64,000 nt of DNA, taken from positions 1,922,001 to 1,986,000 of the forward strand of contig NZ_CP046582.1 of assembly GCF_018141005.1 (NCBI RefSeq), read 5' to 3'. Source of the DNA: Erwinia sp. E602 (GTDB lineage Bacteria; Pseudomonadota; Gammaproteobacteria; Enterobacterales; Enterobacteriaceae). Numbering within the stretch: position 1 is the first letter of the stretch; each line of letters begins with the position of its first letter. Shown piece after piece: positions 53,769 to 63,166 of the stretch. A program made the translations under genes and the position numbers. A model generated the notes under the pieces. That model worked only from the letters and a program-made list of their open reading frames with translations. It was not told the origin of the DNA and ran no database searches.

Positions 53769-55313
53769 ATGGCGAAGAAGCAGACAGTAACAATGAAGAT
53801 AACCTTGCTGGCCGCGCTGTGCGGCACGCTGGTGGCGGCGATGCCGGTCACCGTGCAGGCGGAAACGACGATCCAGACGCTGGCCGGCAAGGTGCTGCCG
53901 TACCAGCAGAAACCACGCGTCTTTGTGCTGACCGATATCGGTAACGAGCCGGACGACCAGATGTCGCTGACCCGTTTCCTGCTCTACGCCAACGAGATGC
54001 AGGTGGAAGGGCTGGTGGCCACCACCAGCACCTGGCAGAAGGAAAAAGTGCACACCGATATGATTAAGCTGGTGGTCGGGCACTATGGCGAAGTGCAGCC
54101 GAACCTGCTGAAACACGCGCCGGGTTATCCGGCGGTGGCGCAGTTGCAGACGTTGATCGCCCCCGGGCAGGCCAGCTACGGCATGGCCGCAACCGGTGCG
54201 GGTAAAAGCACCGACGGTTCCGCGCTGCTGCTGAAGGCCATTGAGCGCAGCACGGATAGCGCCCGACCGCTGTTTATCAACCTGTGGGGCGGGGCCAATA
54301 CTCTGGCGCAGGCGTTGCAGGATCTGTCGCAGCAGCAGACGGCGGAGCAGGTGCGCGCGCTGACCCGCAACCTGATCGTTTACTCCATCTCCGACCAGGA
54401 CGATGCGGGCAGCTGGGTGCGGGAACACTACCCGGAGATAACCTATATCGTCGACCCGTCCAGCCAGAGCGGTGAGGACTATGCGCGTGCCACCTGGACC
54501 GGGATCAGCGGCGATATGTACTACCGCAACGGCAGTGGCGCTGATTTCACCACCGTGTCGCAGCACTGGCTGGATCAGCACATCCGCAGCCAGGGGCCGA
54601 TGGGCAAAGGCTATCTGAAGTATATGTTTATTATGGAAGGCGATACCCCGGCATTTCTCGGCCTGATCCGTAACGGCCTGAACAGCGAGCAGAACCCCGG
54701 CTGGGGCGGGTGGGGCGGGCGTTATATCGTGCGCCAGCCGCTGCATGAATCCCGGCCAGTCTGGACCAGCGGCGGCGATTTCTATCCCGGCAGCCCGAAC
54801 GGTGCGGATACGGTGACCGGCGCTGACGGAAAAACGGTAACCTCTAACCAGGCAACGATCTGGCGCTGGCGTGAGGCGTTCCAGCATGATTTCGCGGCGC
54901 GTATGCAGTGGGGGATCAAGCCGTTTGAGCAGGCTAACCATAATCCGCAGGTGGTGGTCAACGGCGACAGCAGTCAGCAGGTGCTGAGGCTGACGGCGAA
55001 GGCCGGTGACGTGATGACGCTGAATGCGGCAGGCAGTAAAGATCCTGACGGCGATAAACTCAGCTACAACTGGTTCCGCTACCCGGAAGCCACCTCAGCG
55101 ATTTCAACGCCGGTGGCGCTGGATGCGTTGCAGGGCACCATGGGTGAAGACCGGCTGAACGCGCCTGCGGTGCTGTCGCTGGGTAACAACGGCGGTGAAC
55201 AGGCTGAGGTGAAAGCGCTGCGTCCGGGCACGGAGCATCTAATCCTCGCGGTAACCGATAACGGCAAACCGTCGCTGACCTCATACCGGCGGATAATTGT
55301 GACGGTGAAGTAA
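53769..55313 (+). CDS. Secreted DUF1593 / nucleoside-hydrolase-like protein
   Basis: 514 residues from the ATG at 53769 (GGAAAG close upstream). Signal peptide ends TVQAE. The main domain (about 45-330) has VFVLTDIGNEPDDQMSLTRF, an Asp cluster like the calcium site of nucleoside hydrolases, and FINLWGGANTLAQAL. The C-terminus (about 400-510) is an Ig/PKD-like domain with GSKDPDGDKLSYNW. These features fit the DUF1593 family found in plant-polysaccharide-degrading bacteria. Likely acts on an extracellular glycan or nucleoside-like compound; substrate unknown. Confidence 0.82.
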   Translation: MAKKQTVTMKITLLAALCGTLVAAMPVTVQAETTIQTLAGKVLPYQQKPRVFVLTDIGNEPDDQMSLTRFLLYANEMQVEGLVATTSTWQKEKVHTDMIKLVVGHYGEVQPNLLKHAPGYPAVAQLQTLIAPGQASYGMAATGAGKSTDGSALLLKAIERSTDSARPLFINLWGGANTLAQALQDLSQQQTAEQVRALTRNLIVYSISDQDDAGSWVREHYPEITYIVDPSSQSGEDYARATWTGISGDMYYRNGSGADFTTVSQHWLDQHIRSQGPMGKGYLKYMFIMEGDTPAFLGLIRNGLNSEQNPGWGGWGGRYIVRQPLHESRPVWTSGGDFYPGSPNGADTVTGADGKTVTSNQATIWRWREAFQHDFAARMQWGIKPFEQANHNPQVVVNGDSSQQVLRLTAKAGDVMTLNAAGSKDPDGDKLSYNWFRYPEATSAISTPVALDALQGTMGEDRLNAPAVLSLGNNGGEQAEVKALRPGTEHLILAVTDNGKPSLTSYRRIIVTVK

Positions 55314-55438
55314 TTGCCTGCCCGGCCAGATTGCCTCACCACTCCGCGCAATTTCTCTGAGTGACCAAAAGCCAGCCGCCTGTCGCAGTGCTATGATTAG
55401 CGGGATCAAAGCAACCGGACAGGCTAAGGCACTTTTAC

Positions 55439-56452
55439 GTGGATTATAAGAAGCAGATCCTCAACATCCTGCACAGCGAAAACGCTTCACGGGCGGAGAT
55501 GACCCGGCGGCTTGGCGTGACCAAAGCTTACATTACCAAGCTGACCGCACAGCTGCTGGCCGACGGGCTGATTGAGGAGCGGGAAATGGCCGACGTGACC
55601 TTTGGCCGCCCGCAGCAGAGGCTGGCGGTGAAGTCCGGCAGCCTGTTCAGTATTAACATTATGCTGCGCAAGAGTAGCCTGCAGGCCACGCTTAACGATT
55701 ATCAGACCCAGGCCGCCCCCCTCGCCAGCCATCAGATACTGCTGCCCGCGCGGCTGGCCCCCGATGAGCTGGTGGCCTTTACCGAAGCGACCATTGCCGC
55801 GCTCTGTGCCGTCCCCCGCGTGGCACGCTCGCGGGTCAGAGTGGTAAGCCTGGCGCTGCAGGGCGGAATTGAGCAGGACACCGGCGTGGTGCGCTACTGT
55901 CCGCTGTTTCGCGAAACCCACGTGAACCTCAGGGCGCTGATTGAGGCGGCCACCGGGATTGTCACCCGTATCTACAATATCGCCCACTGTACCAACTCGC
56001 TGCTGGCGAAGCGTTCACAGGGGGAGTCTTACGTCGCCTTTATGCCGGGTTTCGGCAGTCTCGGCTATGGCTACAGCACCCACGGCGTGCCTGGGCTCGG
56101 GGAGAACGGTTTTTACCCGGAGATTGTGCACCTGCCCTGGCCGGGGGGGATCGAGCAGGCGTTTAACGTCACCGGGGACGATCGCGCCGCCGGCGTGCAG
56201 CGCACTGCCGAAGCGCTGTTTTTCGCCATCTGTTGTACGGCACCGATCCACAATATCCGCCTGGTGATTGCCACCGGTGAGCTGTTTGAGGATTACGGTG
56301 ATGCGATTCTGCCGCTGACCCGGCAGATGCTGGACGCCAGCCCGAACCCGCACATCCGTGAAATCCGCATTCGACACGCTAAAACCGGCTATCACTATGG
56401 GGTAACCGGGCTGGTTCAGCTCAGTGCAGAAGCGATAACGGAGCTGCTGTAG
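55439..56452 (+). CDS. ROK-family/winged-helix transcriptional regulator
   Basis: 337 residues with a GTG start. A MarR/ROK-type winged helix (about 4-60, SRAEMTRRLGVTKAYITKLT) precedes a ROK-like sugar-sensing domain (LALQGGIEQDTG, YNIAHCTNSLLA, GFGSLGYGYS). The classical ROK zinc-binding CxCGxxGC motif is absent. Just downstream of the DUF1593 gene on the same strand, it probably regulates it. Confidence 0.8.
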   Translation: MDYKKQILNILHSENASRAEMTRRLGVTKAYITKLTAQLLADGLIEEREMADVTFGRPQQRLAVKSGSLFSINIMLRKSSLQATLNDYQTQAAPLASHQILLPARLAPDELVAFTEATIAALCAVPRVARSRVRVVSLALQGGIEQDTGVVRYCPLFRETHVNLRALIEAATGIVTRIYNIAHCTNSLLAKRSQGESYVAFMPGFGSLGYGYSTHGVPGLGENGFYPEIVHLPWPGGIEQAFNVTGDDRAAGVQRTAEALFFAICCTAPIHNIRLVIATGELFEDYGDAILPLTRQMLDASPNPHIREIRIRHAKTGYHYGVTGLVQLSAEAITELL

Positions 56453-56457
56453 TAAGT

Positions 56458-56768
56458 AAGGGCACCGCTGTATGTCCTGGTGCCGGGTTCGGAACGCCGG
56501 GACGCCGTAAATACATCCGTGTAGGCTCGGATGCCGCGTCCTGCGGCATACGCCCGGCTAACCTGTTCACCAACGGCCTCCCTTGCTGGCATTTGCGTTG
56601 CTGTATTAAGGGCATCGCTTTTTGTCTGGGTGCCGGGTTCGGCCGTTGGTGACAGAACGCCGGGACGCCGTAAATACGTCCGTGTAGGCTCGGATGCCGC
56701 GTCCTGCGGCATACGCCCGGCTAACCTGTTCACCAACGGCCTCCCTTGCTGGCATCCGCATTGCTGTT
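56458..56768. repeat. Two tandem copies of an approximately 150-bp non-coding repeat
   Basis: Copies at 56458-56607 and 56608-56768 share long identical blocks (for example CGGATGCCGCGTCCTGCGGC and TAACCTGTTCACCAACGG). The second has about 14 extra bases (CCGTTGGTGACAG), which form an inverted repeat with the TCACCAACGG near the copy end. The sequence has the look of a dispersed enterobacterial intergenic repeat that folds as RNA. Short open frames on both strands here are not credible genes. Confidence 0.85.
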
Positions 56769-56974
56769 AAGGGCGGAGTTTTGTACTCAGTGAGATAGTC
56801 ATGCGATCGTGTTGCAGTCAGTGGTGGATTTCATATGCTGATTGCTGGATCCAATACAGAGGTTTTAAAGCAGCGACACAACAGTTAAAAGGCAATCGGG
56901 GGGGACATCCGGATAAGCGGACCGTCGGAGCACAGGGATGTGCGACGCCGAGCGTACAGCTACCGTCTTGAACG

Positions 56975-57964
56975 TCAACCCACTGCACCATAATTTTCAT
57001 CGTAGCAGCGTTGATGTTTCAGCACCCCAAAGCACTCATGAACCAGCTTTCGCATCACCGCTCCGAGCGCCGACATCTTACATTTGCCCCCTGCCTGCAG
57101 CCGTTCGTAGAGGGCCTTCATTGGCTTGTTATACTTCACCGCAACCAGTGCGCCGATAAACAGTTTTGCCCGCAGGTGTGCGGGGCCGTTTTTCGACAGC
57201 CGGGCGCGATAGTGTACCGAGGTGCCTGAACGCTTCTCCTTAGGTACAAGGCCAAACCAGGCCGCGGCCTGTTGGGCACTCTCAAAGTCGTGGCTTTTCA
57301 GGGCGACCAGCATGTTCGGACCGATCTGACGCCCCACGCCTTTGATGGACGTGAGCAGATCCAGGTCACGCTTAAGGCCGGGATACCTGTTGATATGTTC
57401 ATCAATGAGTTTTTCCACCGCGTTAAGTTCGCCGTACAACACGGCTATCATCTTACGAACGGAGGTTTCAACCAGAGGAGAAGGGCGCGTTGACAGGATT
57501 TTTTCCAGCCGGTTGTCTTCCCGCATCGCATCCTTAAGCAGAGCATCCCGCCTGCTCAGTAGCGCCTTCAGCTCACTGATTTCTTTAGGAGGTGCCTTCC
57601 ACGCTTCGGGCTTTCTCAGCTCACCGTAGCAGGCAAGAACAAACGCATCCACCCGGTCCGTTTTCGTCAGGATCCCCATGCCGTTAGCAAAGTTCCTCAC
57701 GCGGGCCGGATTAGCGATAACCACTCTGACGCCCTGGTCGTAAAGGCCAAAGGCCAGATGTTCGTGATAGGTGCCCGTGGGTTCCAGAACGACCTGCAGG
57801 TCGGCCACGTTCACTTTCCTGGCCACAACCCATTCAAGAACGGCCGCTGCAACCCGTGGACCATTGCTCAGTACTTTCGTTTTCTTCCTGCCGTCGGGAC
57901 CGTCGGGAAGCAGGCAGAGGTCGATTTTACTTTTTCCAACGTCAATACCTAACTGGATCATCAT
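56975..57964 (-). CDS. IS110-family DEDD transposase
   Basis: 329 residues from the ATG at 57964 with AAAGGAGA upstream. The RuvC-like DEDD domain is present (LGIDVGKSKID, VVLEPTGTYHE, KTDRVDAFVLA). The C-terminal Transposase_20 domain has SIKGVGRQIGPNMLVA, AAAWFGLVPKE and the conserved Ser region RLSKNGPAHLR. No frameshift seen, so it is probably active. The family uses a non-coding bridge RNA to choose target and donor. Confidence 0.93.
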   Translation of the reverse strand: MMIQLGIDVGKSKIDLCLLPDGPDGRKKTKVLSNGPRVAAAVLEWVVARKVNVADLQVVLEPTGTYHEHLAFGLYDQGVRVVIANPARVRNFANGMGILTKTDRVDAFVLACYGELRKPEAWKAPPKEISELKALLSRRDALLKDAMREDNRLEKILSTRPSPLVETSVRKMIAVLYGELNAVEKLIDEHINRYPGLKRDLDLLTSIKGVGRQIGPNMLVALKSHDFESAQQAAAWFGLVPKEKRSGTSVHYRARLSKNGPAHLRAKLFIGALVAVKYNKPMKALYERLQAGGKCKMSALGAVMRKLVHECFGVLKHQRCYDENYGAVG

Positions 57965-58150
57965 GCATCTCCTTTCACATATAACCATCACGCCCATTAT
58001 CCTTGTGCATGCGGAGTCAGTGCTCCCGGCAGCCGTTCAAAGTCTGTTCTGGCGTGAAAGGCGAAACAGGGGATTTAGGCTGTACGACAAGGTCATAACC
58101 TTATGGATGTATCAAATTCACCCTGTTTCAGATGGTGGTAGCTAACCACC
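57965..58150 (-). ncRNA. Possible IS110 bridge-RNA locus
   Basis: The non-coding DNA 5' of the transposase contains hairpins on the minus strand: TGGTGGT-TAGC-ACCACCA-like near 58130-58150 and AAGGT-TATG-ACCTT near 58095. In characterised IS110 members this side encodes the bridge RNA. Assigned by position and local structure only; loops were not matched to target. Confidence 0.35.
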
Positions 58151-58407
58151 ACCCACTACAAGATTCAAGATACAAGGGACGTATTTACAGCGTGTCCGCG
58201 TTCCGGATGTCCCCCCCGATAAGCCAGGCGCAGACTCCGAAGCGACACCCCAGCGACACCATGGCCAGCCCGAGCCCCCGATAAGCCTGGCGCAGAGGTA
58301 ATGCTCAACATCCTGCCGGGGTGGGGCATTAGCGGATTTGTGCCAGGCTTACGGAGGCACTGAACAGACAGCAGCACATTAACGGTATGGACGAAAGGAG
58401 CCTGGGC
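58151..58407. other. Intergenic region with short direct repeats
   Basis: No convincing gene. Near-identical GATAAGCCAGGCGCAG and GATAAGCCTGGCGCAG occur about 60 bp apart (near 58218 and 58280), with a doubled CAGCGACACC between them. Would carry the promoter of the DUF4385 gene. Confidence 0.5.
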
Positions 58408-58857
58408 ATGAAGGCGTTTGATTACCAGCAGGACTTTAAACAGATCGACTTCCGCAGGGATCCGCAACGCTATCAGGTCGGGCGCGGCGAACAGGGGGTT
58501 TTAATGGTCGAACCCTATAAAAGTGAGATCCTGCCTTACTGGCGTTTTAAGGATGTCGCAGCAGCCGAACAGTCGTCGAAAAAAATCATGCAGCTGTTCG
58601 AACAGTATCGTGAGCAGGATGATTTCGTCGGCATGGATATGGCTCGCAAATTTATTCAGATGGGCTACACCCGCGCCCGCCGTTATGCCAATCATCCGGG
58701 CGGGCGCAAGTACGATGCGGATAAGAAGATCCTGCCTTATCAACTCAATGAAGAGAAGGCAGCCGCTGCCGCGGTGTTTAAGGCCTGCTGGGACAGGCTA
58801 CGCGAGGATAAGGACTATCTGGCGCGGAAGAAAAAACACCAGCAAAAGTACGGCTGA
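58408..58857 (+). CDS. DUF4385 family protein
   Basis: 149 residues from the ATG at 58408 (AAAGGAG upstream). Contains FKQIDFRRDPQRYQVGRGEQ, YKSEILPYWRF, FVGMDMARKFIQMGYTRARR and ANHPGGRKYD, conserved blocks of DUF4385, a small cytoplasmic family of unknown function found across bacteria. No signal peptide. Monocistronic. Confidence 0.85.
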   Translation: MKAFDYQQDFKQIDFRRDPQRYQVGRGEQGVLMVEPYKSEILPYWRFKDVAAAEQSSKKIMQLFEQYREQDDFVGMDMARKFIQMGYTRARRYANHPGGRKYDADKKILPYQLNEEKAAAAAVFKACWDRLREDKDYLARKKKHQQKYG

Positions 58858-59089
58858 ACCACCTACTGCCGCTGACTGAGCCGTACAACACGCGTTGACC
58901 CCTTTGATTCGATGCGCTTGATGGCAAACGGCAGTGGCATCCGCAGGCGGTTGCGTGATTTTCGGGCACCCTACGGATGTTGTGCTCTGAAAGCGGCGGG
59001 CACCGTATCAACCCTGTGGGGACTGTGTACCTGATACCCGGCTGCGGGCGCGAGGGATGAACAGCCCGCGCCCGCCAGTTAACCTGTCG

Positions 59090-60265
59090 TCAGGCCGCCT
59101 GCACCTTTTTCGCCGAGCCCGAGCAGAACAGCGCCAGCAGCACCATCACCAGCACCGGCAGCATCGCCAGACGCAGGCCGGCGTGCTCGCCGAGGAAGCC
59201 GAGGAACGGCGGGCCAACGAGGAAGGCGAAGTAGCCCAGGGTGGCGGCAATGGTCACCCGCACCGCGCTGTTGCCGCCTTCTGCGGCGGCGGAAACGGTC
59301 AGCGGGAAGCCGAGCGACGCACCTATGCCCCAGAACAGCACCGCCGCACCGACCAGCCACGGCTGGTCAACGAAGATCACAATAACCAGCCCAACCGCCG
59401 CTGACACCGCGCTGGCGCGCAGCATCCATACGCGGCCAAGCCGGTCGACCAGATAACCACCGAGAAAACGCCCGGCGGTCATCCCGGCGGTGAAGCCGAC
59501 GTAAACCAGGGTGCTGGCGGTGTGGCCGAGATTATGGCCGTCGATCATAATCAGCGGCAGCCAGTCGTTGGCCGAACCTTCGGCCAGCGCCATCGCGAGG
59601 ATTACCACGCCGAGGATCAACAGCTGACGGTCGCGCAGCTCGCGCATCACCTGAGCGGTGAAGCTGCCGGTCGGCGGATTGTCGGCGTGCGCCTGGGCGC
59701 TGGCGGTCGGGAAGTGGCGCAGCACGATGGCGGTCATGGCGACGATCACCGCCAGCACGCCGGTGAAATGATACAGGGTTGAGATATCCAGCGCGGTCAT
59801 CGCCATGCCCGCCAGCGCGCCGACCAGCGTGCCGAGGCTGAAGAAGCCGTGGATGACGGTCATGATCGACTTACTCAGCGTCTGCTCAAACGCCGCACCT
59901 TCAACGTTGACCACGATATCGACCATGCCGGTGCCGGCGCCGAGCAACATCAGGCTGATAAAGGTCAGCGCCCGGCTCTGCTCTTCAAGACCGAGCATCA
60001 GGGTAACGACGCCCGCCAGCAGCACCAGAATGCCGTATAAAATGGTGCGCCGTGCGCCAATCCAGGCGATCAGCTTACCGGTGATAAACACGCCGAACAT
60101 TGAACCGCAGGAGAAACCAAACAGGATCATCCCCATCATCTCGGTGGTGGCGCTGAGCGAGTCGCGCATCACCGGCGTGCGGCTGACCCATGAAGCCCAG
60201 GTGAAGCCAGGCAGAAACATCAGGGCGTAGATCGCGAACTTCTGGCGGGTTTGCTGCGTTAACAT
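59090..60265 (-). CDS. MFS transporter, YbjJ-like
   Basis: 391 residues, twelve helices. Strong resemblance to E. coli YbjJ: FLPGFTWASWVSRTPVMRD, VVNVEGAAFE, HGFFSLGTLVGALAGMA, ALAEGSANDWLPLIMIDGH, LGFPLTVSAAAEGG and LGYFAFLVGPPFLGFLGEH. Substrate unknown. Monocistronic, with about 290 bp upstream lacking other genes. Confidence 0.88.
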   Translation of the reverse strand: MLTQQTRQKFAIYALMFLPGFTWASWVSRTPVMRDSLSATTEMMGMILFGFSCGSMFGVFITGKLIAWIGARRTILYGILVLLAGVVTLMLGLEEQSRALTFISLMLLGAGTGMVDIVVNVEGAAFEQTLSKSIMTVIHGFFSLGTLVGALAGMAMTALDISTLYHFTGVLAVIVAMTAIVLRHFPTASAQAHADNPPTGSFTAQVMRELRDRQLLILGVVILAMALAEGSANDWLPLIMIDGHNLGHTASTLVYVGFTAGMTAGRFLGGYLVDRLGRVWMLRASAVSAAVGLVIVIFVDQPWLVGAAVLFWGIGASLGFPLTVSAAAEGGNSAVRVTIAATLGYFAFLVGPPFLGFLGEHAGLRLAMLPVLVMVLLALFCSGSAKKVQAA

Positions 60266-60526
60266 CGTTTCCTCTGCTTCGGGTTTGCGTGCGCAAGAGC
60301 ATGACAGGAATATTGAGCACAGTGAAAATGTTTTTTGCTACCCGCTGACGTCAACGGCTCAGGCACAGCGAAAGGCAAGATCCGCTGCGGTGGCAGGAGA
60401 GCAGTAGCACAAATTGAAAGCCTAATCACTAGCCGAAATCACGATGACAATTTAACCACCAGGCGGGTACAGGATAGCCGATGCTACTCCAACGATCTCA
60501 ACCAGGCAGAGTGTGGGGGGGCCGTG

Positions 60527-60550
60527 CACCCTGGCGGAGTTGCCAGGGTG
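60527..60550 (-). terminator. Hairpin after the tandem lipoprotein genes
   Basis: 9-bp stem CACCCTGGC/GCCAGGGTG with a 6-base loop, 8 bp beyond the stop at 60559. The minus-strand tail is C-rich, not U-rich, so the terminator call is tentative. Confidence 0.5.
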
Positions 60551-60558
60551 TGGCGGAT

Positions 60559-61002
60559 TTACTGGCCGGGTTTCAGACGGTGCAGGTTCCACAATGGAGC
60601 AAACTGTTTCTGTGTATAGCTGAGCCACTCTGTCGGTGTGGTTTTCGTCGAGCGTTCACGGATTGCCGTGCCACCGGCTGGGTCATTATAAAAGATGAAC
60701 AGCGGCACCTCTTCGCTGCTCAGACACCAGCCCACTCCGGAGACCGGATTTTCAAACAGAGCCTGCTGATCCGCACAATATTTTTTCAGCTTAGTAAACA
60801 CGGTGCCGTCAGAGTGCAGGGTGGCATAGGGCCAGGAACTGACCATCCCCCCGGCGAGAGCCGGATAGCGGGTTTCTATATAATTGATCACCCCGTCCTG
60901 CGGCGGTTCCCCCATGCGCAGTTTTCCATCGGCTGAACAGCCCGCTAACACCGGTAGCAGCAGCGTTAACAGTGTGGCAAAACCCTTGTTTTTATTGTTC
61001 AT
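60559..61002 (-). CDS. Lipoprotein of unknown function, copy 2
   Basis: 147 residues. Lipobox LAGC (Cys about residue 22). The mature part has DGVINYIETRY, KLKKYC, GWCLSSEEVPLFIFY and FAPLWNLH. The same order appears in the upstream neighbour (KEYC, GWCMSPQNIPLFII, SSFWNLH), so the two are tandem paralogs. Two Cys in the mature part could pair. The start overlaps the end of the upstream copy by 11 bp. Family not recognised. Confidence 0.8.
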   Translation of the reverse strand: MNNKNKGFATLLTLLLPVLAGCSADGKLRMGEPPQDGVINYIETRYPALAGGMVSSWPYATLHSDGTVFTKLKKYCADQQALFENPVSGVGWCLSSEEVPLFIFYNDPAGGTAIRERSTKTTPTEWLSYTQKQFAPLWNLHRLKPGQ

Positions 61003-61432
61003 TGTGCAGATTCCAGAAGCTGGAATAGGTTTCTTTAGTGTATTTCAGCCACCACGCATCGCTGACGCCGGTCCCTTTTTCTGACACCGAGAAGGTGCCA
61101 ACATCGTAGTCATAACGATCGTAACCAATTATAAATAGAGGAATATTTTGCGGGCTCATACACCAGCCAGCCAGGCTGCTCAACTGCTCATACTGACCAC
61201 CGATTTTTACACAATATTCTTTGAGCTCCATAAAATGGACTGGTGAGGTATGCAGCGTCACCTCCCCGCCATGTTCATGGACATAACGGGTGCTGTCGCG
61301 GTGCTGTGTTTCCATCATATCAATGACGCCGCCTGGGCGTGGCGTGCCCTGACGGATAGTCAGACAGGAGGTCAGGCAGAGTGTTAAAGCAATACAGGAT
61401 ACTGAAGAGGCAAGATGCCGGGTAAATTTCAT
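60992..61432 (-). CDS. Lipoprotein of unknown function, copy 1
   Basis: 146 residues. Signal with lipobox LTSC (Cys about 23); mature part GGVIDMMETQH, HFMELKEYC, LAGWCMSPQNIPLFIIGYD, WLKYTKETYSSFWNLH. First of two overlapping paralogous genes. Residue 2 after the lipid Cys is Leu, so outer-membrane sorting is expected. Confidence 0.8.
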   Translation of the reverse strand: MKFTRHLASSVSCIALTLCLTSCLTIRQGTPRPGGVIDMMETQHRDSTRYVHEHGGEVTLHTSPVHFMELKEYCVKIGGQYEQLSSLAGWCMSPQNIPLFIIGYDRYDYDVGTFSVSEKGTGVSDAWWLKYTKETYSSFWNLHNEQ

Positions 61433-61945
61433 GAACTTTCCATAGCCCTAAAATTAACAGGATTAAATGTGAGGTTTAAATTAATAAAAAAAAACTGAGC
61501 GGGGAGGCGAATTCAAAAGGCAGTCTGATAACTTCTCCATGAGAATGAGACGCATCCTTGCTACTGGCATATATATCATGCAATAAGAGTAATCTCAATA
61601 ATGCACAGTAACTCAGATCGCGGCCTGATCTAACACAGCACAGAATCTGCAGCAAAGACTCAGCGAGCACACTAACGGATGGAGCTCCATGAAGGTTGCT
61701 AACTGTGCAATCTGTGAGGGGATGAGATGGTCTGCCGCTGCGAGGTAATTTGTCGCCATCTTAAGGCATGATGTGCCTGTTCGCTTACAGAGAGTCAAGC
61801 CATGCTTAAGTATTTTCGCTCTTTGCCGATAAAGCTGAACAGCATAAATACGTTACGTCTGCAGGGAGCATTTAAGGGGCAGCTATGGCAAAGCGACCAG
61901 ACAGTGTTGACACAGAACATCTCAGTACAGAACAGGAACAGAGCC
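61433..61945. other. AT-richer intergenic region
   Basis: No convincing gene. It separates the leftward lipoproteins from the rightward YaaW-like gene and must hold both promoters. It may include the extra 48 codons if the YaaW-like gene starts at 61802. Confidence 0.45.
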
Positions 61946-63157
61946 ATGAGTACAGTTGATCATCAGTTACTGCCCGTCCTGCGTAAGGCCTCAGACAGTG
62001 AACTGGCCCCGCTGGTGGAATACATCACCAAAGCGTTCAGCAGCGGACTGGAGAGTAAACCCCGTTACAAACAGCATCAGCCGGCGCACAGCCAGTATGC
62101 CGACCTGATCGCCGAAGAACTGCGTGAATTTGGCGGGAATACCGTGATGAACCTGTTCCGTCGCAGCGGGCCGGAGTGGAAAACCGTGGTGATCGATGTG
62201 GCTGACAAACTGAAGGCCAGCTATGAACAGGCGTGGGAGGTGGAGCGCATCGAACTGGCAGTACTGGCGGCGATCACCCACAAGGCCTGGGAAGGGATGG
62301 ATGCAACCCAGCGCCGCGAGCTGCTGACGCAGATGGATCTCAGCCAGAGCAGCACGCAGCTGTTCCCGCAGGAGAAACTAATGGCACAGCTGCAGACCAG
62401 CCACTTCTACGGCCTGTTGCTGGCGTCACTGATTGCTAACGTTTTCGCCAGCCAACTGCTCGGGCGCACCGTGGTCAGCTCCGCCGTCTCTTTTGTGGCC
62501 GCCCGCGGTGCCGCCTCATTCCTCGGCCCGCTGGGCTGGATGATCAGCGGCCTGTGGACCGCGTTTGATCTCTCCGGCCCGGCGTTTCGCGTCACCATTC
62601 CGGCGGTGGTGCAGGTGGCGCTGCTGCGTCAGCGCATTCATGCCACGCCGGAAGCCGACAAAGTGTGGTGGGAGTACCACCGCTGGCAGGATGAACAGAA
62701 TGCGGACAGCTGGGTGGCGAATATGCTGCGCATGGTCGGTTTATCCACGGCGGCCAGCGTTCGCCGCGAGCGCAACAGCGCCTTTGAACAGGGCACGGCA
62801 GCCGGGCACCAGCAGGCCACCGAAGAGTATGCCGACCGGGTGTTTGCCCGCATGGAGGAAGTGCGGTGTTTTGAGCAGCGCTGTGCCGCGATGCTGGCCG
62901 TGGCCTTCGCCTATGCGCAGGAACAGGGGATTGCCCCGTCAGCGGTGCGCAGCGACATTGAAGCCTGCTGCCTGGGAATGATGAGCAGCCATCTCTCAGA
63001 GGTGATGCAGGCGGCAGTTGAACGCCAGATCACCCGCCCGGCCAGCCTGACGGATGCATTGGCCGCTGCTGTGGCGCTCGGCATCGACAGCAGTGAGACC
63101 GACACGCTGATCGCGGTGCTGCATGAGGCGTTTTGGCAGTCTGCTGATGCATCGTAA
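61946..63157 (+). CDS. YaaW/UPF0174-family protein with C-terminal extension
   Basis: 403 residues from the ATG at 61946 (AGGAACAGAG upstream); an in-frame ATG at 61802 adds 48 residues with no family resemblance. The first 240 residues match YaaW: IAEELREFGGNTVMNLFR, WKTVVIDVADKLK, a hydrophobic Gly/Ala-rich segment and FRVTIPAVVQVALLRQR, the last block being diagnostic. A further 140 residues, helical and with several Cys, are not in E. coli YaaW. Ten bases separate it from the next gene, suggesting a two-gene unit. Function of the family is unknown. Confidence 0.8.
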   Translation: MSTVDHQLLPVLRKASDSELAPLVEYITKAFSSGLESKPRYKQHQPAHSQYADLIAEELREFGGNTVMNLFRRSGPEWKTVVIDVADKLKASYEQAWEVERIELAVLAAITHKAWEGMDATQRRELLTQMDLSQSSTQLFPQEKLMAQLQTSHFYGLLLASLIANVFASQLLGRTVVSSAVSFVAARGAASFLGPLGWMISGLWTAFDLSGPAFRVTIPAVVQVALLRQRIHATPEADKVWWEYHRWQDEQNADSWVANMLRMVGLSTAASVRRERNSAFEQGTAAGHQQATEEYADRVFARMEEVRCFEQRCAAMLAVAFAYAQEQGIAPSAVRSDIEACCLGMMSSHLSEVMQAAVERQITRPASLTDALAAAVALGIDSSETDTLIAVLHEAFWQSADAS

Positions 63158-63166
63158 CAGGAGAGG

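Larger units (their letters stand above)
56820..58150 (-). mobile_element. IS110-family insertion sequence
   Basis: Contains one complete transposase gene and flanking non-coding DNA. IS110 elements generally lack clear terminal inverted repeats, so the ends given are approximate. It sits beside the tandem intergenic repeat. Confidence 0.65.

Noticed and set aside
56416..56770. Small open frames on both strands in the intergenic repeat
   Set aside because: They are internally repeated copies of non-coding sequence with no start signals.
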